Below are positions 6,895 through 12,945 of a DNA stretch of 33,816 nucleotides, piece by piece. The stretch is from Patescibacteria group bacterium (GTDB taxonomy: Bacteria; Patescibacteriota; Minisyncoccia; Phycocordibacterales; GWA1-40-21): positions 1 to 33,816 of the forward strand of contig JAGWZI010000008.1 in NCBI GenBank assembly GCA_018968925.1, in the 5' to 3' direction. The notes below the pieces were generated by a model, which did no database searches, was not told the origin of the DNA, and was given only the letters and a program-made list of their open reading frames with translations. The first letter of the stretch is position 1, and each line of letters begins with the position of its first letter. The translations under genes were made by a program, and so were the position numbers.

Positions 6895-7575
6895 TTACAT
6901 CGAATATTTGCCGGACGGATCGTCGCGAACGACGACGCCGTCTTCCATGGTGAGAACGCGGCGACCGATCGAATCGACGACACCCTTGTTGTGCGTGGCG
7001 AGAATGATCGTCGTGCCGAGCTCGTTGATCTTGCGGAGGATCTGGACGATCTCGTACGTGCTCACGGGATCGAGATTGCCGGTCGGCTCGTCGGCGATGA
7101 TGATGTCCGGCTGGTTGACGATCGCCCGGGCGATGGCGACGCGCTGTTTCTCGCCGCCCGAGAGCTCGTGCGGGAAATTGAAGGCCTTGTCCGCGAGATT
7201 CACGAGGTCGAGCACGTGGGGCACGTCGGCCATGATCTCCTCGTCGCTCTTGCCGGATACTTCCATGGCAAAGGCGACGTTCTCGTAGACCGTCTTCTGC
7301 GGCAGGAGGCGGAAATCCTGGAAGATCGTGCCGATCTTGCGGCGGAAATGGTGGATCTCGTCCTTTTTCAGCCGGTGAATGTCGACGGAGCCGAAAAAGA
7401 CGCGGCCGGAGGTCGGCCGCTCTTCGGCAAGGAGCATCTTGGTGAGCGTCGTCTTGCCGGCGCCCGAATGGCCGACGATCGAGACGAATTCCGACGGCTC
7501 GATGGCGAGCGTGACATCGCGGACGGCGACGGTGTCGTTCGGATATTTCTTCGTGACTTTCTCGAAAAGGATCAT
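6895..7575 (-). CDS. ftsE: Cell-division ATP-binding protein FtsE
   Basis: A 226-aa ABC ATPase. Walker A G-H-S-G-A-G-K-T (35-42), Q-loop region F-Q-D-F-R-L-L, signature L-S-G-G-E-K-Q-R, Walker B I-I-I-A-D-E-P-T-G-N-L-D and the switch histidine in L-A-T-H-N are all present. The P-N-D-T-V-A-V-R-D start and the F-R-L-L-P segment after the Q-loop are FtsE-type. It dimerises and couples ATP hydrolysis to FtsX at the septum. Gene order prfB-ftsE-ftsX is a common bacterial arrangement. A TGT-TATAAT element lies 8 nt before the ATG in the 17-nt gap after prfB. Confidence 0.95.
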   Translation of the reverse strand: MILFEKVTKKYPNDTVAVRDVTLAIEPSEFVSIVGHSGAGKTTLTKMLLAEERPTSGRVFFGSVDIHRLKKDEIHHFRRKIGTIFQDFRLLPQKTVYENVAFAMEVSGKSDEEIMADVPHVLDLVNLADKAFNFPHELSGGEKQRVAIARAIVNQPDIIIADEPTGNLDPVSTYEIVQILRKINELGTTIILATHNKGVVDSIGRRVLTMEDGVVVRDDPSGKYSM

Positions 7576-7583
7576 GAACAGCT

Positions 7584-7589
7584 ATTATA
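7584..7589 (-). promoter_or_regulatory. Extended -10 (TGT-TATAAT) before ftsE
   Basis: TATAAT with TGT extension, 8 nt before the ftsE ATG, confined to the prfB-ftsE gap. Predicts a near-leaderless ftsE transcript. Confidence 0.55.
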
Positions 7590-7592
7590 ACA

Positions 7593-8462
7593 CTAAAGAT
7601 TCTTCTCCGCTTCGATGAACTTGCCGAGATCGCCCGCGAGCACCGGCTCGATGTTCGCCGTTTCCATGTCCGTGCGGTGGTCTTTGATCATTTTGTACGG
7701 ATGGAAGACGTACGAGCGGATCTGGTTGCCCCAGTCGATCGATACCGATTTCGAAATGTGCCTGCCGGCCTGTTCTGCCGCCTTCTCCGCTTCGTGCAAT
7801 TTGAACAATTTTCCTTTCAAAATTTGCAGGGCCTTTTCCTTGTTCTGCGGCTGGCTGCGTTCTGACGTCGAACGCACGGCGATGCCGGTCGGAATATGGA
7901 CGATGCGCACCGCTGTTTCCCGCTTGTTGACATTCTGGCCGCCCGGGCCGCCGGCCTTGGAGATCTCTATTTTCAATTCGCTTTCCGGAATGTCGAGGGC
8001 GGCGTCTTTGTCGATCTTCGGCACGACTTCCACCATGGAAAACGACGTCTGGCGCAAATTTTTTGCGTTGAACGGCGACAAGCGCACGAGCCGGTGGACG
8101 CCGGATTCGTTCTTCAAGAGACCGTAGGCGTTCGGGCCGATGATCTCGACGATGACGTTGCGATAGCCGCCGTGGTCGTTCTCCGCAGCGTCGATGATAT
8201 GGAAATCCCAGCCTTGCTTCGCGGCATACTTTTCATACATTTCGAGCAGGATGCGAGAAAAATCCTCGGCATCGTCGCCGCCCGCGCCGGAAAAGATGTT
8301 CATGATGGCGTGGCCGGCGTCGTATTTGTCCTTGCCGAGGATCTCGCCTTTCAGGAAATTGATCTCCTTCAGGGTCGTCTGCGCTTTCGCCTTGTCCGCC
8401 CAAAAATCGGGCTTTGCAAGTTCCGCTTCGAGCTTCGCCAATTTTTCTTTCAATTCGTCCAT
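7593..8462 (-). CDS. prfB: Peptide chain release factor 2 with shortened domain 1
   Basis: Class-I release factor that hydrolyses peptidyl-tRNA at UGA/UAA stops. The start at 8462 gives 289 aa; the frame extends upstream only through tRNA-Thr(CGT). The stop-codon-reading tripeptide S-P-F (129-131) identifies RF2, and the catalytic G-G-Q is intact (174-176, in G-G-P-G-G-Q-N-V-N-K). The C-terminal core is full. The N-terminal helical domain is much reduced: after D-F-W (19-21) the usual long helices are missing and the sequence passes within about 25 residues to the K-Y-D-A core. Typical RF2 is about 365 aa. No programmed frameshift site is seen. An extended -10 (TGC-TATACT) ends 6 nt before the ATG. 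Confidence 0.94.
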   Translation of the reverse strand: MDELKEKLAKLEAELAKPDFWADKAKAQTTLKEINFLKGEILGKDKYDAGHAIMNIFSGAGGDDAEDFSRILLEMYEKYAAKQGWDFHIIDAAENDHGGYRNVIVEIIGPNAYGLLKNESGVHRLVRLSPFNAKNLRQTSFSMVEVVPKIDKDAALDIPESELKIEISKAGGPGGQNVNKRETAVRIVHIPTGIAVRSTSERSQPQNKEKALQILKGKLFKLHEAEKAAEQAGRHISKSVSIDWGNQIRSYVFHPYKMIKDHRTDMETANIEPVLAGDLGKFIEAEKNL

Positions 8463-8468
8463 ACGAGC

Positions 8469-8474
8469 AGTATA
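8469..8474 (-). promoter_or_regulatory. Extended -10 (TGC-TATACT) before prfB
   Basis: TATACT with TGC extension, 6 nt before the prfB ATG, in the 24-nt gap after tRNA-Thr(CGT). It would allow prfB expression without read-through from the tRNAs. Confidence 0.55.
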
Positions 8475-8486
8475 GCAAACCTTTTG

Positions 8487-8559
8487 AGCCACCTCCCGGG
8501 ATTGAACCGGGGACCCCATCTTTACGAAAGATGTGCTCTACCAGCTGAGCTAAGGTGGC
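8487..8559 (-). tRNA. tRNA-Thr (CGT)
   Basis: Cloverleaf: acceptor GCCACCT/AGGTGGC, D-arm GCTC/GAGC, anticodon stem CATCT/AGATG with loop TTCGTAA (CGT), T-stem CCCGG/CCGGG, discriminator T, no encoded CCA. It is 27 nt downstream of tRNA-Thr(GGT), with no separate promoter visible, so the two are probably co-transcribed. Confidence 0.95.
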
Positions 8560-8586
8560 GTGGTATCTTTTTTTCAATCTTGCGGG

Positions 8587-8659
8587 AGCCGTTGACCAGG
8601 ATCGAACTGGTGACCTCGTCATTACCAATGACGTGCTCTACCAACTGAGCTACAACGGC
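8587..8659 (-). tRNA. tRNA-Thr (GGT)
   Basis: Cloverleaf: acceptor GCCGTTG/CAACGGC, D-arm GCTC/GAGC, anticodon stem CGTCA/TGACG with loop TTGGTAA (GGT), T-stem ACCAG/CTGGT, discriminator T, no encoded CCA. Its 5' leader (8660 to about 8738) contains a degraded copy of its own first 25 nt. Confidence 0.95.
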
Positions 8660-8674
8660 ACGTCAAACTTTTCA

Positions 8675-8699
8675 ATCTACCAAAACAGCTACAACGGCA
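8675..8699 (-). repeat. Degraded copy of the tRNA-Thr(GGT) 5' end in its leader
   Basis: Bases 8675-8699 match 8636-8660 (tRNA acceptor strand plus D-arm) at 21 of 25 positions. The acceptor strand and TAGCT are identical; the D-loop start CAG becomes GTT. A weaker second copy may lie at 8700-8724. It sits between the promoter (8745-8773) and the mature tRNA, so it would be part of the precursor. Confidence 0.7.
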
Positions 8700-8744
8700 T
8701 GGCTTTTCCGAACAAGCTACGCGGTAATGCGGGGCTCGGCAAGC

Positions 8745-8773
8745 ATACTAAGCGATTTTCGGTTTTTTTGCAA
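8745..8773 (-). promoter_or_regulatory. Promoter of the tRNA-Thr pair
   Basis: -35 TTGCAA (8768-8773), 17-bp spacer, -10 TAGTAT (8745-8750). Predicted start near 8738, about 80 nt upstream of the mature tRNA. The -35 is palindromic and lies just behind the divergent promoter of the plus-strand gene at 8801. Confidence 0.6.
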
Positions 8774-8787
8774 AGGAAAAAACGTGC

Positions 8788-8793
8788 TACAAT
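8788..8793 (+). promoter_or_regulatory. Extended -10 (TGC-TACAAT) before the bPH2 gene
   Basis: TACAAT with TGC extension, 7 nt before the ATG at 8801; divergent from the tRNA-Thr promoter. Predicts a leaderless mRNA. Confidence 0.55.
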
Positions 8794-8800
8794 ACCGGGC

Positions 8801-9352
8801 ATGAACCAACGGCTTGGATTCCGCGCGCTCGTCCTCTCCATCGTGAAGGGTCTCCTGCCCGGCCTTGTCCTCGCCGTCGGAGCGGTCGTCGTACTTCTGA
8901 TGAAGAATGCGATCGGCCAGGCGCTCGTCTCGGCGGGCTACGGTGCCGATACGGTCGGCAAAATCCTCCTGTTTGCCGTCGGCGGCCTCTATGTGTTCGC
9001 CGTCATCATGCTCGGCCTCGGGCTCGTCTACGCGCTTATCGGATATTTCAGCACGCGCTTCGGCCTCGATGACTACGCGTTCAAGCTCCACCGCGGTCTC
9101 ATCAGCCGGGACGAAGTGACGATCCCCTATCACCAGATCCAGGATGTGAACGTCGAACAGAGCGTCATCGGCAGGATCTTCGGCGTCGGCACGATGATCA
9201 TCCTCACCGCCGGCCAGGACGATCGCGGCACAAACGGCGAGGAAAACGAGATCGTTTTTCCTATCGTTGACATCGGTGTGGCGAAAGATCTGCAGAAACG
9301 GCTTGAGGTCAAAGGTTCCGTCCAACTCGTCAAACAGGCGCCCGGCAATTGA
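8801..9352 (+). CDS. Membrane protein with bacterial PH domain (bPH2/YdbS-like)
   Basis: A 183-aa protein with two TM helices (about 12-36 and 52-82) followed by a soluble domain. The segment around residues 90-125 (D-D-Y-A-F-K-L-H-R-G-L-I-S-R, then I-P-Y-H-Q-I-Q-D-V-N-V-E-Q-S-V-I-G-R-I-F-G-V-G) is the signature of the bacterial PH domain formerly called DUF304. The family is membrane anchored, and a specific substrate or partner is not established. The ATG at 8801 was chosen because the open frame upstream runs through two tRNA genes. It precedes the YvcK-like gene by 32 nt; each gene has its own -10 element, so an operon is not required. Confidence 0.85.
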   Translation: MNQRLGFRALVLSIVKGLLPGLVLAVGAVVVLLMKNAIGQALVSAGYGADTVGKILLFAVGGLYVFAVIMLGLGLVYALIGYFSTRFGLDDYAFKLHRGLISRDEVTIPYHQIQDVNVEQSVIGRIFGVGTMIILTAGQDDRGTNGEENEIVFPIVDIGVAKDLQKRLEVKGSVQLVKQAPGN

Positions 9353-9371
9353 CCGCCGCCGAGAACACCGC

Positions 9372-9377
9372 TAGAAT
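9372..9377 (+). promoter_or_regulatory. -10 (TAGAAT) before the YvcK-like gene
   Basis: TAGAAT, 7 nt before the chosen ATG at 9385, in the short gap after the bPH2 gene; not TGN-extended. It helps choose 9385 over the in-frame ATG at 9376, which lies inside this element. Confidence 0.45.
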
Positions 9378-9384
9378 GCCGGAT

Positions 9385-10341
9385 ATGAAAAACATCGTCA
9401 CGCTCGGCGGCGCAAGCGGCCATACGCAGGTGCTCCTCGCCCTCAAGGATATGCCGGGCATCCGCATTACCGCCATAACCCCGAGCACCGATTCCGGCGG
9501 CTCGACCGGCATCCTCAAAGACAGCTACGGCGCAAGCGGCTATCTCGGTGACCTGACGAAATGCATCGTCGCGCTCTCAAGGAACGAAAAGCTCGCCCGC
9601 GCGCTCATGTACCGTTATGAAGACGGACCGATCGCAGGACATTCGGTAAAAAATCTCCTCTTCTTCGCGCTCGAGAAGACCGGCTCGCTCGCATCCGCGC
9701 TCCGGACGATGGGCGCGATCGCCGACATCGATGGTCATCGCGTCCTGCCGGTCACGAGCAAGAAGACCGAGCTCCGGGCACGCCTCGCTCTCGGCAGCGT
9801 CATCGCCGGCGAAACGAACATCGACAATATCGCAAAGAACCCCCTTTGGAATCCGAACGTGCATTCCATCAAGGACGTCTACCTCGCGCCGTCCGTTCCC
9901 GCGTCGTCGGACGTCATCGCGGCGCTCGAGACGGCCGATCTCATTATCCTTTCGCCCGGCGATCTCTACTCGAGCATCGTGCCGACCTTATTGCCGAAAG
10001 GCGTTTCCGCGGCCGTCAGGAAAAGCAAGGCACCGGTCGTTCTTTTTCTCAACATCATGACAAAGCAGGGCGAGACGGACCACTACACGGCCGAAGATTT
10101 CATCCGCAACATCGAAAAATATCTCGGCAAGCGCGTCGACCATATCGTCGCGAACAGCGCAAAGATCCCGAAAAAGGCGCTTCTGCGCTATTCGCTCGAA
10201 AGCAAAGTCGAACTCGGCAAATTCGTCAAGAAATCCGACGCGCGCGTCATCACGGCACCCGTGGCCATGACCGATGAGCGCGGCGCCCTCGTCTCCGATC
10301 CGAAAACAATCCGGAAGGTGGTGGAGAGAATTTTGAGATAA
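9385..10341 (+). CDS. YvcK/CofD-family protein (UPF0052-like)
   Basis: A 318-aa cytosolic protein of the CofD/YvcK fold. The N-terminal nucleotide-binding loop is T-L-G-G-A-S-G-H-T (about 5-14). Characteristic pieces are T-P-S-T-D-S-G-G-S-T-G-I-L near residue 35, D-L-T-K-C-I-V-A-L, G-H-S-V-K-N-L-L-F near 90, and S-P-G-D-L-Y-S-S-I-V-P near 195. YvcK proteins in Firmicutes and Actinobacteria bind UDP-sugars and influence cell-wall metabolism and carbon use. CofD proper makes a coenzyme F420 precursor, which is unlikely here without F420 genes. The G-G-A-S-G-H loop differs from the usual G-G-G-T-G, so this is a divergent member. The frame opens at a TTG (9349), but ATG 9385 fits the family start. 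Confidence 0.85.
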   Translation: MKNIVTLGGASGHTQVLLALKDMPGIRITAITPSTDSGGSTGILKDSYGASGYLGDLTKCIVALSRNEKLARALMYRYEDGPIAGHSVKNLLFFALEKTGSLASALRTMGAIADIDGHRVLPVTSKKTELRARLALGSVIAGETNIDNIAKNPLWNPNVHSIKDVYLAPSVPASSDVIAALETADLIILSPGDLYSSIVPTLLPKGVSAAVRKSKAPVVLFLNIMTKQGETDHYTAEDFIRNIEKYLGKRVDHIVANSAKIPKKALLRYSLESKVELGKFVKKSDARVITAPVAMTDERGALVSDPKTIRKVVERILR

Positions 10342-10345
10342 CCTG

Positions 10346-10419
10346 CGCGACCGAGCGGACTCGAACCGCCGACCTCCCGCGTGACAGGCGGGCGCTCTAA
10401 CCAACTGAGCTACGATCGC
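10346..10419 (-). tRNA. tRNA-Asp (GTC)
   Basis: Cloverleaf: acceptor GCGATCG/CGGTCGC (one G-U), D-arm GCTC/GAGC, anticodon stem CCCGC/GCGGG with loop CTGTCAC (GTC), T-stem GGCGG/CCGCT (one G-U), discriminator G, no encoded CCA. A degraded copy of its 5' end lies in the leader (10465-10490). Confidence 0.95.
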
Positions 10420-10448
10420 ACTATAGCTTCAAACGTTCATTCTTCATC

Positions 10449-10490
10449 TGCAATCGTGGCTTTTGGCTAACCAAGACAGCTGCGATTGCA
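10449..10490 (-). repeat. Hairpin containing a degraded copy of the tRNA-Asp 5' end
   Basis: Bases 10465-10490 resemble 10395-10420 (tRNA-Asp 5' end) at 19 of 26 positions. The block is closed by a perfect 8-bp inverted repeat, TGCAATCG (10449-10456) with CGATTGCA (10483-10490), with an inner TTGG/CCAA stem, so the copy itself can form a stable stem-loop. It lies in the leader about 10-15 nt after the predicted transcription start. Confidence 0.7.
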
Positions 10491-10506
10491 CATAACGAAC
10501 AGCGGA

Positions 10507-10535
10507 AGAATAGCAGAAAAAATCCATTCTTTCAA
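10507..10535 (-). promoter_or_regulatory. Promoter of tRNA-Asp
   Basis: -35 TTGAAA (10530-10535), 17-bp spacer, extended -10 TGC-TATTCT (10507-10512). Predicted start near 10500, about 80 nt before the mature tRNA. Confidence 0.75.
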
Positions 10536-10560
10536 TGACAATGAGACGGAAACTTTTTTG

Positions 10561-10634
10561 TGTCGGCGGGTGGGATCGAACCACCGACCTTGGGCTTATG
10601 AGTCCCACGCTCTAGCCAACTGAGCTACGCCGAC
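10561..10634 (-). tRNA. tRNA with CAT anticodon (elongator Met or Ile2)
   Basis: Cloverleaf: acceptor GTCGGCG/CGCCGAC, D-arm GCTC/GAGC, anticodon loop CTCATAA (CAT), T-stem GGTGG/CCACC, discriminator A, no encoded CCA. The anticodon stem TGGGA/GCCCA has an A-G mismatch at 31-39, next to the loop. It is not the initiator because positions 1-72 pair. Whether the wobble C is modified to lysidine (Ile) cannot be told from sequence. Confidence 0.92.
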
Positions 10635-10663
10635 AATATGTCATTCCATTTCAACCTGCGCTT

Positions 10664-10686
10664 TCTCGCCAAACAGCCACGCCGAC
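10664..10686 (-). repeat. Degraded copy of the tRNA-CAT 5' end in its leader
   Basis: Bases 10664-10686 align with 10611-10635 of the tRNA: nine identical bases of acceptor (ACGCCGACA) plus GCCAA of the D-loop, with the same D-arm alteration as the Thr and Asp copies. It is flanked by a short CCTG/CAGG pairing and begins within a few nt of the predicted transcription start. Confidence 0.65.
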
Positions 10687-10695
10687 AGGCAAAAA

Positions 10696-10723
10696 ACTAT
10701 AGCATTTTCTGGCAAAGTTTCAA
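10696..10723 (-). promoter_or_regulatory. Promoter of tRNA-CAT
   Basis: -35 TTGAAA (10718-10723), 16-bp spacer, extended -10 TGC-TATAGT (10696-10701). Predicted start near 10689, about 55 nt before the mature tRNA. Confidence 0.75.
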
Positions 10724-10737
10724 ACTCGAACTCCTTG

Positions 10738-10809
10738 TTGCGGGGGTCGGAATCGAACCGACAATCTCCAGGTTATGAGCCTGACGAGCTACCGTTGCTC
10801 TACCCCGCT
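10738..10809 (-). tRNA. Initiator tRNA-fMet (CAT)
   Basis: Initiator features: positions 1 and 72 do not pair (A1/A72), the acceptor is GCGGGG/CCCCGC from position 2, D-stem GAGC/GCTC, anticodon loop CTCATAA, T-stem GTCGG/CCGAC, discriminator A, no encoded CCA. The three G-C pairs of the anticodon stem are only partly conserved: G30-C40 and G31-C39 are present but 29-41 is A-U. The D-loop is short, so the tRNA is 72 nt. Confidence 0.94.
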
Positions 10810-10820
10810 CTGAGAAAAAG

Positions 10821-10849
10821 ATGATACAACAAAAAGCCGCCGAATGCAA
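10821..10849 (-). promoter_or_regulatory. Promoter of tRNA-fMet
   Basis: -35 TTGCAT (10844-10849), 17-bp spacer, -10 TATCAT (10821-10826), 11 nt before the tRNA 5' end. No tRNA-like copy is present in this short leader. Confidence 0.65.
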
Positions 10850-10855
10850 TCCGGC
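10831..10855 (-). terminator. Short hairpin with T-run after the 10864-11490 gene
   Basis: GCCG/CGGC stem (10839-10842 with 10852-10855) followed on the minus strand by GGC and five T (10831-10835). It lies 9 nt past the stop codon and overlaps the tRNA-fMet promoter spacer. A weak but plausible intrinsic terminator. Confidence 0.4.
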
Positions 10856-10863
10856 CCCTTCGG

Positions 10864-11490
10864 TCAGACCATGTCGAAATCCTCGAAGACCGTGCGGTAC
10901 AGGCCGATGACGCGTTTGGCCTCGCGTTCGGAAATGAGAAAATCCGATCCTTCATGCGCCACGGCATTCCGGATCTTGTGCGCCTCCCATGCTTTCTCGA
11001 TGGACGGAAAATCGCCGACCTCCACCGCTTTCAATTTGTCGCCGACCGTCTCGCCGGGCAAATGCAGAGTATCGAGCAGTTCCGCGAGGATGATGTCCGC
11101 CTCGATGATGGCAAGCTTCCACTTCGCCGGATCTGCGGAATTGATGTGGTCCTCGACGATCGTCCATTTCGGATTCGTCGCTTCCGCGCCGCCTGTTTCG
11201 CTCTCCTTTTCGCCGTCCGTAGGCAGGATCGTGGCGATGACCCGCTCGCGCAGACGGTTGAAGCGGATCGAATAGAGCACGACCACGATGACCATCGCGA
11301 TCGAGAACAGAAAGGCGAAAACGGCGTATTTTGCGAACGCGTTGATGAGGTAGAACGGCGCGCTCTGCGCAACGGAAACCGCGGTCGCATGGATTTCGCC
11401 GGTAACGGTCGATGTCGGCGCTCCGCCGAAAATGATGTCATGAAGTCCCTGGAGGATCGAGACAAGGCTGACCGGCTGCGATGCATTCAT
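10864..11490 (-). CDS. Membrane-anchored protein with HEPN-like C-terminus
   Basis: A 208-aa protein. A possible amphipathic N-terminal region is followed by one clear TM helix (about 52-75), a charged stretch, an acidic linker, and a helical C-terminal domain. That domain ends with A-H-K-I-R-N-A-V-A-H-E-G near residue 170, then I-S-x-x-E-A-K-R-V-I-G-L-Y. The R-N-x-x-A-H element matches the R-x4-H pattern of HEPN domains, which can be RNases or simple helical adaptors. I do not know a named family. It stands alone between gatA and the tRNA cluster, with its own extended -10 (TGG-TATAAT) 6 nt before the ATG. Confidence 0.72.
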   Translation of the reverse strand: MNASQPVSLVSILQGLHDIIFGGAPTSTVTGEIHATAVSVAQSAPFYLINAFAKYAVFAFLFSIAMVIVVVLYSIRFNRLRERVIATILPTDGEKESETGGAEATNPKWTIVEDHINSADPAKWKLAIIEADIILAELLDTLHLPGETVGDKLKAVEVGDFPSIEKAWEAHKIRNAVAHEGSDFLISEREAKRVIGLYRTVFEDFDMV

Positions 11491-11496
11491 GGCGGG

Positions 11497-11502
11497 ATTA
11501 TA
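11497..11502 (-). promoter_or_regulatory. Extended -10 (TGG-TATAAT) for the HEPN-like membrane gene
   Basis: A perfect TATAAT with TGG extension, 6 nt before the ATG at 11490. Predicts a leaderless mRNA. Confidence 0.6.
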
Positions 11503-11522
11503 CCATTCCGCCCGCCGGCGCG

Positions 11523-12944
11523 CTATTTCTCGCCGAGGAAATTCCTGCCGAGGGCGAAAAGGGTCCTTTCCCCGCCGTGATTTGCGATAAACTGGATGCC
11601 GATCGGCAATTTCTTTCCGTCGATTTCCTTGAATCCGGCCGGCACCGAAATGGCTGGAACACCGGCAAGATTCATGGGCACGGTAAAGATGTCCTCGAGA
11701 TACATGGCGAGCGGATCGGACAGTTTTTCGCCAAGCTTGAACGCGACGGACGGCGCGGTCGGCGTAGCGATGACATCCACCTTTTCAAACGCTTTCCGGT
11801 AATCGTCCCTGATGATGTCACGAACGGTGTTCGCCTTGTTATAATACGCGTCGTAATAGCCGGATGACAGCACGTACGTGCCGATGATGATCCTGCGCTT
11901 CACTTCCGCGCCGAGCCCCGCTTCGCGCGAAAGGAAATATTCCTCGATGCCGTTCGCGCCCGGAACGCGCGTGCCGTAGCGCATGCCGTCGAAGCGCGCC
12001 ATGTTCGAGGAAACCTCGGCCGGCACGATGATATAGTAGACGGCGAGAGAATATTTGACGTTCGGCAGAACAATGTCGACGATCTCATGGCCGAGCTTCC
12101 TCAATTTCTCAAGCGATTCATTGAACGTTTTCAAAACCGCTTCGTCGATGCCGCCGATGGTAAGAAGATCCCGCGGCACGCCGATTTTCATCTTTGATTT
12201 CGGTTTCTTTTCTGGAAAATCCATCGAGGTACCGTCCATCGCGTCTTGCCCCTTGATCGCATTGAAAAGGATTTCCGTGTCCGCAACGGTATTGCCGAAC
12301 GGGCCGATCTGGTCGAGCGACGAGCCCATGGCCATGACGCCATAGCGCGACACCGCGCCGTAGGTCGGCTTGAGGCCGACAATGCCGCAGAACGACGCCG
12401 GTTCGCGGATCGAGCCGCCGGTGTCCGATCCGAGCGCCGCAAGCGCAAGCCCCGCCGCGACCGCCGCCGCCGAGCCGCCGGACGATCCGCCCGGCACGCG
12501 CGTCGTATCGTGCGGATTTTTCGTCGGGCCGTAGGCGGAATTCTCGGTCGAACCGCCCATGGCAAATTCGTCCATGTTCGTCCGGCCGAGAAACACCGCG
12601 CCATCCTGTTTCAACTTTTTGATGACCGTCGCGTCGTACGCTGCGCGGTAGTGTTCCAAAATTTTCGATGCCGAGCTAGCGACCTTGCCTTCGATCAGAA
12701 TATTGTCCTTCACCGCAAGCGGGATGCCGGTGAGCAGAGCCGCTTTGCCGCTCTTGATGATCTCGTCCGCATGCTTTGCCTGCTCGATGACGTCGGAAAA
12801 AACCTCGAGATACGCGTGGATCTCGCCGTCCTTCTTTTTTATTTCATCCAAATACGCCTTCGCGAGATCGACGGCGGAATATTCCCCCTTCGCAAGGGCG
12901 TCGTGCGCTTTTTCTATCGTCAGATGTTTGAGATCGATCGCCAT
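11523..12944 (-). CDS. gatA: Glu-tRNA(Gln)/Asp-tRNA(Asn) amidotransferase subunit A
   Basis: A 473-aa amidase-signature enzyme that hydrolyses glutamine and supplies ammonia for transamidation of mischarged Glu-tRNA(Gln) (and often Asp-tRNA(Asn)). The Ser-cisSer-Lys triad is visible as K79 (A-V-K-D-N-I), S154 (G-G-S-S-G-G-S) and S178 (D-T-G-G-S-I-R). The C-terminal part (A-G-V-P-A-I-S-V-P-A-G, G-I-Q-F-I-A) is typical, and the length is normal for GatA. It starts 1 nt after the gatC stop, so the two are translated from one mRNA. gatB is not in this window. tRNA-Gln is present at 5.8 kb. Confidence 0.97.
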   Translation of the reverse strand: MAIDLKHLTIEKAHDALAKGEYSAVDLAKAYLDEIKKKDGEIHAYLEVFSDVIEQAKHADEIIKSGKAALLTGIPLAVKDNILIEGKVASSASKILEHYRAAYDATVIKKLKQDGAVFLGRTNMDEFAMGGSTENSAYGPTKNPHDTTRVPGGSSGGSAAAVAAGLALAALGSDTGGSIREPASFCGIVGLKPTYGAVSRYGVMAMGSSLDQIGPFGNTVADTEILFNAIKGQDAMDGTSMDFPEKKPKSKMKIGVPRDLLTIGGIDEAVLKTFNESLEKLRKLGHEIVDIVLPNVKYSLAVYYIIVPAEVSSNMARFDGMRYGTRVPGANGIEEYFLSREAGLGAEVKRRIIIGTYVLSSGYYDAYYNKANTVRDIIRDDYRKAFEKVDVIATPTAPSVAFKLGEKLSDPLAMYLEDIFTVPMNLAGVPAISVPAGFKEIDGKKLPIGIQFIANHGGERTLFALGRNFLGEK

Positions 12945-12945
12945 A

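Noticed and set aside
7593-8462. UGA recoding, or programmed frameshift in prfB
   Set aside because: RF2 with S-P-F is present and genes end normally at UGA; no frameshift site or upstream coding segment is visible.
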